This document shows, piece by piece, positions 56,660 through 64,000 of a stretch of 64,000 bases of DNA. The DNA comes from Patella vulgata. Lineage: Eukaryota > Mollusca > Gastropoda > Patellidae. The position numbers were made by a program, and so were the translations under genes. Position 1 is the stretch's first letter; every line of letters begins with the position of its first letter. Location: NCBI RefSeq assembly GCF_932274485.2, contig NC_065879.2:64005459-64069458 (forward strand), given 5' to 3'. The notes under the pieces were generated by a model. That model was not told the origin of the DNA. It saw nothing but the letters and a program-made list of their open reading frames with translations, and did no database searches.

Positions 56660-56900
56660 ATATAATGCAAGGTAATCATAATATTTAATATGAGATAATT
56701 ATAATATCTAATGTCAAATAATCATAATATCTAATAATCATAATATCTAATGTCAAATAATCATAATATCTAATAATCATAATATCAAATAATCATAATA
56801 TCTAATAATCATAATATCTAATAATCATAATATCTAATGTCAAATAATCATAATATCTAATAATCATAATATCTAATGTCAAATAATCATAATATCTAAT
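56660..56900. repeat. Simple array of AATCATAATATCTAATGTCA-type units
   Basis: More than a dozen copies of ATAATCATAATATCTA, some with an extra TGTCAA insert, giving 13-17 bp and 22-23 bp unit types in mixed order. Confidence 0.92.
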
Positions 56901-56929
56901 GAGATATGTTTCTACACCAACAGTGCAAA

Positions 56930-57015
56930 TGAAGATGGGCATACGCTATGTGGTGTACTATGAGTGAAATTTCGTACATGTACTCATATTTCAAATTCCA
57001 ACTGTCGTTAAAATC
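56930..57015 (-). repeat. Type-C SINE fragment
   Basis: Plus-strand GATGGGCATACGCTATGTGG, TGTACTATGAGTGAAATTT and CATATTTCAAATTCCAACTG match the reverse of the 3' half of type-C SINEs (compare 44408-44490). Confidence 0.6.
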
Positions 57016-57205
57016 TGGTTGGTTTTTTTTTCAAACAAAACAATAATTCCAACTAGAGTGTATAATGATTGATGACATGGCGATTAATAGGTTTTACTGT
57101 TGTTTGCTTTTATTTATAGGGAACAAATTTTAAACGTGTAAAAGTTATTGAAAAGGAGGTCGGGCACCTACCCTGGACTATGCACACCATCTTTACTGAC
57201 TAAAA

Positions 57206-57735
57206 CTTAAAGGGACTATCCCTTATTTGAACAGAGTCTCAAAAATAAAAGTCTGAGTATGTATGAAATTTAAGCGCCAAAATATAGAGGAATTGTGTAT
57301 TGATCTTATCTCAAAATTTCAGCTCAAAATTTTGAGTCGTTTGGACTTGACCGTCAAAACTGTTTATCCGGACACGTAACCCTTTTAAGATTTCGGGTAA
57401 ATTTTTTCGCTGGGAGACCTGATAATTGATTCCCGTTCCTTTAGAGGTCTATACAGTGAATGAACCAAATGCTGTACTTGATAACGAAAGGCAAATGTCG
57501 CCTACACATTATTTTTATACAAAAAATGTCTGGTTTTATCTAGACACCGCATAATACAGTTTGGGACACTGGTATCCATTAACAGATGAAGACTGACGGG
57601 TTTCCGTTATTTGAAAACTTATAATCACAAATATTGAGTTAGTTGCTCGGCCCTTAGGAAGAGGACTTTAAGGGATTTTAAAACAAAATTAAACAGTTTT
57701 ATTCTCCCAAAAATTATCGGGATTAGCCCTTTAAG
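57206..57735. mobile_element. TIR MITE, ~530 bp
   Basis: The left end CTTAAAGGGACTATCCCTTA is mirrored by the right end, inverted CTTAAAGGGCTAATCCCGAT. Both are followed by an AATAAAA stretch about 35 bases in. No coding frame. The ends resemble those of the element at 49903 only in TTAAAGG, so it is a separate family. Confidence 0.65.
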
Positions 57736-57739
57736 TGGG

Positions 57740-59090
57740 AGCCCGGACCATGTGGAAACTTGACATTTTAAAACTCTTGAATGACAACATTTATTTCTTG
57801 ATTATAAGTCAATACTAGATTAGAGCCATGTTGAAAACATACATTTAAAACTCATAAATGACGACCATCAAGTTCTTGATACATAACTATGAGGTAGACG
57901 GTGTAACACGACCTTTACGGTGTTAAAGCTCGCAAGTAAATGAACTCTAGTAATGACGGCGTTTTATTGAATTTACAACGAAGGGTTGTGAAGATCATGT
58001 GGTAGAAATTGTTGTGGACATTAGCAGCTAGAAGACAGAGTTATTGATGGCCGTGTCTACTCCAAGCCTTCAACACCCTGTCAACTCACCCGATAACAGT
58101 CATTTTATAAGAAATGTTTTTTTTTCTTCCGCATCGGTAATTCTAAATATATACTGGCTTCGAAAATGCCTAGAAAATGACTTTATAATGTGGATAATTG
58201 AAATATCCATATACATCTGCGCAACATGCAACATGTTTAAGTTTTGTTTTTCATTCGTCTATCAATGTTTTTGTATAGCTTATTATGAAAATCAGTATAT
58301 CCATTCTACTGGGAATTACATCTATATATTTGTTGTAAATACTTTATTTTAAATTTACAAATTTTAATTGAACGGCTAGCCGAAGTAGAGTATGATTAAG
58401 GCGATGATTGGGTGAGCGATATAAACCGCTAAACAGCTTGTGGAGTGAACGCGTACGGTTGGCCCCCGGATCCATTCACTTGATTTGATACGAACGTATT
58501 TGTTTATTTTTTGCAATGTTTATGTTCTGTCTTGTCCGCAGATTTATCTTGTAGATTTTGTTTTGCGTGTAGTGTGGTCCTGCGCTTGCTATTAAAGATG
58601 CCTTCCTGTGTATAAACTATGTGATTTGATGATAGATTTGGACTAAAACATACAGCTTGCTTCAAATAAGTTCAAATCTCATTCTAAACATTATAATAGC
58701 AGGAAAACTAGCCAATGCCACAGGAATCTATTTTAAGCAGTCTTGCTTGTCGTGTGACTTGCTTGAAGGAAAATTCATGACAGCTTGTATTAGTCATTAG
58801 TCACTGTCCCTTTACCATAAATGTCGAAGCCTAAGTACATTCTAGGATTTTCCTCTGCGAAGCATTCCTTACGGCTGCCGGTTAGTGACGCCTTGCATGT
58901 TTGTCCCGTGGGCACCTCATATGGAATTCAGTATTTTCCATATGTTATACTAAATATGCCATATTTTTTATTGGAAATAACTATAATGCATCTTTAATGT
59001 AGTTTCCAATATGAACCCAAATTAGATATGGGCATATATCATTCTCTCAAATAAATAGAAATAACTTTTATGACTTTTATTTTAAATTCA
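57740..59090. other. No supported feature
   Basis: A 102-codon frame (58044-58352) is Phe/Ile-rich and unrecognised. At 58797-58815 TCACTGTCCCTTTAC resembles the end of the MITE at 49903 in reverse, possibly a lone end. Confidence 0.4.
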
Positions 59091-59094
59091 AGAG

Positions 59095-59240
59095 TATTCC
59101 AGCTGTCAAGGGTTCTTTTGTGTGCACATGTGCACGAATGGACTCGGATTTTGTACCATCATGTACAAGTTTCCTGGTCAGCACGACAAGGGCCACCCCT
59201 GATAAAGGACCGTCCGGAAAACAAGCTTTGCGGGTTTTAA
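59095..59240 (-). repeat. Type-C SINE fragment
   Basis: CCAGCTGTCAAGGGTTCTTT, TGTGCACATGTGCACGAATG, and CCTGGTCAGCACGACAAGGG then CCACCCCTGATAAAGG correspond to the reverse of the type-C body at 44488-44640, strongly diverged. Confidence 0.5.
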
Positions 59241-59244
59241 TGAT

Positions 59245-59690
59245 ACACGTAGATCAGAGGATCAATTTTGTAAAGGCAAAAGGCAGAAAAATACTTCAAT
59301 TAAATTTCTTCCCATGTCTAAATTTGGTTAACATGTTAGTGACGTTTTGTTCTTTTGTTGACATTTTTATGGCGTCATCTAAAATTGAAAAAGTGACAAT
59401 TTGACGTTCCTGTTAAAAGTTTTCGAGGAGAGAAAATAAAAAAATTGAACGAAAATAACCAACATTAATGGTTAAAATGAAACAGAGAAAGTAATCGAAC
59501 TGCTTGGACATTTTTTTAAAACTGGTTTTCTTTTAGTTAATAGATTGCGTTAATTGAAATTGGCCATCTCCGCATGTTTGACTTTATGGACTAATGGCAT
59601 GTCCTTAAAAAATAAAATAAAATAAACTCCACATTTTTGTCTTTATAGGCTAATGGCATGTGCTTTAAAAAAATAAAAAATCCACATTTT
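59245..59690. other. No recognisable feature
   Basis: A short near-duplicate (TAATGGCATGT-CTT-AAAAAATAAA with CTCCACATTTTT) occurs at 59594 and 59650. Nothing else. Confidence 0.4.
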
Positions 59691-59699
59691 TCTTTCTTT

Positions 59700-59937
59700 A
59701 TAACTGATCCATACTTGGTCGAGGAAGCTCAAGGGGATTTTTCAGGTGTGGTTCCCCCTTTTCAGTGGTGCAGGAGTAGGAAGGGTGGCCTGGCAACGGA
59801 CAACATATAGTCATTCAGATGGAACGAGAAACTGGTGTCCCGGTTACACATTGGCGTACACGTAAATGAACCTTTGGAATTCGGAATTGGCCGAGAAACA
59901 GAAGTACGTTAAGCCTCATTTTATTTCATTTAACTTT
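59700..59937 (+). mobile_element. Type-C SINE, head truncated and internally shortened
   Basis: From CTTGGTCGAGGAAGCTCAAG through GTGGTTCCCCC, TAGTCATTCAGATGGAACG and TTGGCGTACACGTAAATGAA to GTACGTTAAGCCTCATTTTA then TTTCATTT. The A-box and B-box are lost, and the region before the tail is shortened. Confidence 0.7.
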
Positions 59938-60117
59938 TTGTGATTTCACAAGCTGCCTACGTCTATACTAAACATAGTACAGTTGTGTCGGACACATCTA
60001 GCTCTTAAAGTGATATTGTCACTCTTGACAAGAAAACAAATATAATTATTTTAAATAATTTTATATTCAAAATAGTCGCAAAATTCGCAAAATCATCGAA
60101 AATAAAATGGCCTACGT

Positions 60118-60516
60118 CAGGGCTGGATTAACAATTAAACAAAATAAGCAGATGCTTAAGGCATCACGAGAAGGGGGCACCACAGAATTTCTGCTCTGTT
60201 ATATGACAAATTTAATATATTTAATTTAAAAGTTAATTAAGAACTTTTGATTAATTTTTCATTGTTATAATCTTTTCTTTTCTTAGTGTTACCTACTTTG
60301 TTTCAATTTATAATAACATTTTTTTTTTCAAAATGAAATGAAATGAAATGTGGTTTAATGTCACGTCAATTATTTTTCAACTTACTGTAAGTTTTCTGAT
60401 ATCAAAAAATAACAATTTATTTTATGGTTTATTATTGTTTATGTTTTGAATTGTATATCTATGGGGGCACCAAAATCTTAGTGCTTGGGGCCTCTATGCT
60501 TCTTAATCCGGCCCGG
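60118..60516. mobile_element. hAT-like non-autonomous element with a SINE tail inside
   Basis: Ends CAGGGCTGGATTAACAATTA and, inverted from the right, CCGGGCCGGATTAAGAAGCA. Subterminal GGGGGCACC stands at 60173-60181 and 60464-60472. An inverted type-C SINE tail (AAATGAAATGAAATGTGGTT then TAATGTCACGTC) lies at 60334-60365, probably a later insertion. No 8 bp duplication that I could match. Confidence 0.65.
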
Positions 60517-60519
60517 GTC

Positions 60520-61085
60520 TGAGTAGAGTACGATCTAAAATAAGTCTAAGTAACTGACAAAGTCTTAAACGCAGACTTTAGAAGTGGGAAGCTAATCCAT
60601 TTGTCCTGTCGGTACCATGTTTTGCTTTTGTGTGTTCTGTGCGCCTTTTGTTGCGCAATTATCCTGAATTGTGTAATATAGTGGTATCTGTGTCACTTGA
60701 AATGTCTGTCTGGGTGTGTTTATGTTGAAGGGTGTTATCTCCAACAATAATCAATAGAATGGAGGATTGAGATATTTTATAGAATATCAGGCGTTAATTA
60801 CCAGTTACTATTTGGTTTTAGTGTCAATAACTTCTAGAGGCAATATTATGCCTACAAAAAATATGTCGCTCCTCAATTAGTTCTTAAAGATGAATATGAT
60901 GACGACGATGGTGATAATTATATTAGATTTCCAATAGTAGAACTATGTCCACAATATATCACACCCTTCCCTTTTCTTTTGACGATGATGAATATGATGG
61001 CGACGAGGATGGTAACCAAGACGATGATGATATACGTGTCAACGATTACTTTGGTGGGCAAAGTGTTAGTTAGTTCTTAGATTCA
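60520..61085. other. No gene; GAC/GAT-rich patch
   Basis: 60890-61040 is rich in GATGATGA/GACGACGA triplets; low complexity rather than coding. Confidence 0.4.
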
Positions 61086-61126
61086 TTTTGCTCTGTTGAA
61101 TAGGATAATGACGAAGATGACAAAGA

Positions 61127-61255
61127 CGGTTATGATAATAACTACACAAGGAGAGAGAGAGAGAGAGAGGGTTAATTTGTGTCGCATACCTGTTTATGAT
61201 AATAACTACACAAGGAGAGAGAGAGAGAGAGTGGTAATTTGTGTCGCATACCTGG
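61127..61255. repeat. ~64 bp tandem duplication with (GA)n
   Basis: TTATGATAATAACTACACAA, then GGAGAGAGAGAGAGAG and TTAATTTGTGTCGCATACCT, occurs twice in direct order (from about 61130 and 61194). Confidence 0.9.
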
Positions 61256-61396
61256 ACTCGAACATAACATCCCCCATCACCCCAACCAAGAAAAAGCTGA
61301 AATTTACACGTTTCATAGATACAGAATAATAGGTGAATTGTCCATACTGTCAATTATGGGGAAGAAGGTGGACACTCACTGAACAGCACCCTAAGT

Positions 61397-62240
61397 GCGT
61401 GACTTCTACGCCGCAGTCACATCTTACGGTCACGCAAGTAGTTGACCTTAGTAGGGGGATGACCGTAGTAGACCGTAGTAGATCTTGGTTAAACGCAGCA
61501 AGTTGTAGTTAACCGTAGTTAATCGGAAGTTCAACGTAGTTAAAAACGTAGTTTGAACTTCAAGAAACTCGTGATTTGACCGTGGTTAGCCAGAGTTCGC
61601 CTAAACATTTTCAACATGTTCAAAATATCTTTACGTTATTTCGGATGCCAAGAACCTACTGTGACCGTAGTCTGAATGTACTTGACCCTAGTACCCCGTA
61701 ATTGACCCTACGTGGCCGTAGTGTTTACAGTGTAGACCATGGTTAAACGCGACAAGTTGTAGTTAACCGTAGTTAATCGATGTTCAACGTAGTTATAAAC
61801 GTAGTTTGATCTTCAAGAAACCCATGATTTGACCGTGGTTAGCCTAAACATTATCAACTTGTTCAAAATATATTTACGTTATTTCGGATGCCAAGACCCT
61901 ACTGTGACCGTAGTCTGAACGTACCTGACCCTAGTACCCCGTAATTGACCCTACGTGGCCGTAGTATTTACTGTAGTTAACCGTAGTACTAGTAACATGG
62001 CACTACCCTTAACACTACGGTCAAGTAGGGTCAACTAGGTTTGGACTACGTTTCAACTACGTTCACCGTACGTTCTCAGTACTGTTAAGTACGGTTAACT
62101 AGGATCAACTTAGGTGAAGAAGTGTCAAGTTGGGTAAAGTAGGAACCTACTTCACCCTAGTTGACCATAGTGGCACTAATTAATGCACTACGCTCAACTA
62201 CGTTTGTGACATTAAGATGACGTGACCGCGGCTTTAAGCG
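61397..62240. mobile_element. TIR element built from a ~10 bp GACCGTAGT motif
   Basis: The ends are inverted: CCGCAGTCACATCTTACGG at 61411 and, from the right, CCGCGGTCACGTCATCTTAA at 62231. Between them, variants of TTGACCGTAGT, TTGACCCTAGT and their complements occur dozens of times. A 254 bp block (61486-61739) is repeated as 61740-61975. No frame. It behaves as a non-autonomous transposon-like unit of unknown class. Confidence 0.65.
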
Positions 62241-62244
62241 TTGG

Positions 62245-62790
62245 TCGATTAGTCTAAATTTTAATCACCTAGCTTTATTGTTACAGTGCGATAGCCACAA
62301 AGTGCAATGGGTGGTATTAAATTCACTCGACTTTCGAGTTATCGATAATGATTTTGCAAAATCTTGAATAACCTTACTTTGGTGTTTCGCCCATCGCCAC
62401 TTTAAGGCACCATAGTTTATTAATGATCGATATTGTTCAGGGAATATTAATGAATGTCTAGAACAATAAAAAGCGGGAATCAAAAGACGTATTGACACAT
62501 TGGGGAATGGACATAAACAGACAAGTTATTAATTCTATATTTACCACCATTTAATAATAAATATCGACAAAATGGCGGAAAATACTATAAAATTGGTGAG
62601 AAAGTCAACCTCTCGTGTTCATCTGTCAAATGTTACAGATATATTCTCTTTGATAATATGTGCGGAAAATATTAACATTTGGTTCGTTTGATCGTAATCG
62701 TCTAATTTCAGAATAAATCGCGCCTAGAACACCCGATACCAATTCTTTATTTATGACTGCACACCTGCAGCTGATAAAATATGTTGTATT
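62245..62790. other. No recognisable feature
   Basis: Nothing supported. Confidence 0.4.
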
Positions 62791-62795
62791 TGCGG

Positions 62796-63005
62796 GTGGT
62801 CCGGTAAGTCAGGCGCTGGCTGAATAACCCGGTCGTCCCGTGTTCGATCCTAGTGTTGGTCGAGGAAGTTTGCCGGGAATTTCTGGACGTAGGTCAGGCA
62901 AGGAACAGTGGTTAGTCGTTCGGATGGGACTAAACACCGAGGCCCCATGTCCACGTTGGCGTGCACATAAAAGAACCTTGGTAATTGTAGGTCGATGAAT
63001 AGTAA
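62796..63005 (+). mobile_element. Type-C SINE, 3' end missing
   Basis: The tRNA-like head has A-box GGTCCGGTAAGTCAGGCGCT (from about 62799) and B-box CGTGTTCGATCCT (about 62839-62851), then GGTCGAGGAAGTTTGCCGG, GGTCAGGCAAGGAACAGTGG and TTGGCGTGCACATAAAAGAA. The conserved tail is absent; sequence changes to unrelated text near 63005. Confidence 0.75.
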
Positions 63006-63035
63006 GCGACATCGCAAATTCCATACCATTTCGTG

Positions 63036-63072
63036 TGTGGGTGTGTGTGTGTGTGTGTGTGAAGGGGGGGGG
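63036..63072. repeat. (GT)n microsatellite and poly-G
   Basis: About 12 GT dinucleotides followed by a run of about 10 G. Similar GTGTGTGT and GGGGG patches follow to 63155. Confidence 0.9.
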
Positions 63073-63199
63073 GGCTGGTGATCGTTTAAATTCTATTTCA
63101 TTGCGAGCGCGGAATATTTGGTGTGTGTGTGGATTTGGCGGTGGGGGGAGGGGGTGCTGTTGGTCATTAAATCCCATGTAATTTCTAGTTGGGGAGTTC

Positions 63200-63348
63200 C
63201 AGTGGCGGACGCAGGATATTTGATGAGTGTGGGTGGGTGGGTGTGCTGTTCGTTCACTTCCGAAAGATAAAAAAGGGAGAAAAATCGGGGTGTCAATAGT
63301 GATTTGAGTCGCCTATCTCGACCCGAAATTTACACTTTTCCGCCACTG
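63200..63348. mobile_element. Possible small hAT-like MITE (149 bp)
   Basis: Starts CAGTGGCGGACGCAGGATAT and ends TTTTCCGCCACTG, giving a perfect 10 bp terminal inverted repeat CAGTGGCGGA. No matching 8 bp flanks, so the class is tentative. Confidence 0.55.
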
Positions 63349-63349
63349 C

Positions 63350-64000
63350 CCATCGCTATCGTTAAGACTTTTCTTCATTTATATTTTGCCCACTAGCAAT
63401 TCTAGTTGACATGCAAGACATGAGAATTGCAAATTCCACATTTAATAACCAATATAGTAAAATCGGCGGGAAAGTTAGTAAGTCGATCACACCAATGACG
63501 TGTTCTTCCGTAGAAAATTAAGTTCTTTTTTGCCTCTCAGCTATTCCACTTTGACGCGTGAGAGCAGAAATCAAGATGAAGTTGTGTGATTTAATTTAGA
63601 GATTTCTGGAGCAAAGGAGAAAATAGAATCAGTGTCGGGGATCTTGTAGCTAAAAAGCTATGTAAATGCAATGATTTCTTTTGATTCGGCCATGTTGGAA
63701 TTTGCCCCTTAGTGGGGAATTAATGACATCGAAGATATCTAAAGCGCCAACAAAGGCCAGCACTCGAGCGGGATTTTAATTAGCTGTGGTGCCTCGCCGA
63801 ATCATTCAAATATCACCTCCTATAGCCGACAGCTGTTAACAGCTGGATACACAAAACTACATGTACAGTGTAGAATACATACTGATAATAAGACACCTGG
63901 ATAAACAAAGCTATAATGCACGATTCCATGCGCAAGTACATTTTATAATATAAAGCTTGGGACGGACGGGAAAAGGCTGAAGTTTAACGTCAACGAGTAC
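63350..64000. other. No recognisable feature
   Basis: No supported gene or repeat up to the window end. Confidence 0.4.

Overview
The window looks like gene-poor, repeat-rich animal DNA. It is AT-rich and full of tRNA-derived SINEs, minisatellites, MITE-like inverted repeats, hAT and Tc1/mariner relics, one LINE 3' end and one LTR element. The SINE types, the BEL/Pao element and the many poly-G/C tracts suggest a lophotrochozoan, most likely a gastropod mollusc. That assignment is inference; no host protein or RNA gene identifies the species.

Layout. 0-8.9 kb: minisatellites and three type-B SINEs in otherwise featureless DNA. 8.9-9.6 kb: a ~130-148 bp tandem array. 12.8-15.0 kb: a Tc1-like transposon between two copies of an unclassified dispersed repeat (family A). 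17.6-18.5 kb: a ~120-145 bp tandem array. 21.8-30.9 kb: a nested stack in which a third family A copy is split by a 2.2 kb foldback element whose centre is a tandem array, followed by a BEL/Pao retrotransposon (24299-30904). The BEL/Pao element has two 267 bp LTRs with no difference seen, a 5 bp target duplication GCTGG and one 1979-codon gag-pol frame on the minus strand. 31.3-33.3 kb: a SINE, a composite inverted-repeat element, two very short SINE-tail insertions and an AT-rich minisatellite. 35.3-43.2 kb: SINEs, a degenerate satellite in two orientations around a LINE 3' end, a hAT-type element with an 8 bp target duplication, and a minisatellite interrupted by a SINE. 44.3-50.3 kb: a full-length SINE, a strong hairpin element (45188-45846) and a TIR MITE. 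52.7-54.4 kb: a second, better preserved Tc1-like copy (DD34E). 55-64 kb: SINE pieces, MITEs, short tandem arrays and an element built from a ~10 bp GACCGTAGT motif.

How the parts relate. The only long frame belongs to the BEL/Pao element. The two SINE families (B and C) have different tRNA-like heads but share the 3' motif GGACGTTAAACCCCAT, which suggests one LINE machinery mobilised both. Several insertions have target duplications readable to the base (SINEs, hAT-type element, BEL/Pao), so relative ages and nesting can be read directly. No convincing host gene, tRNA, rRNA or CRISPR array was found.
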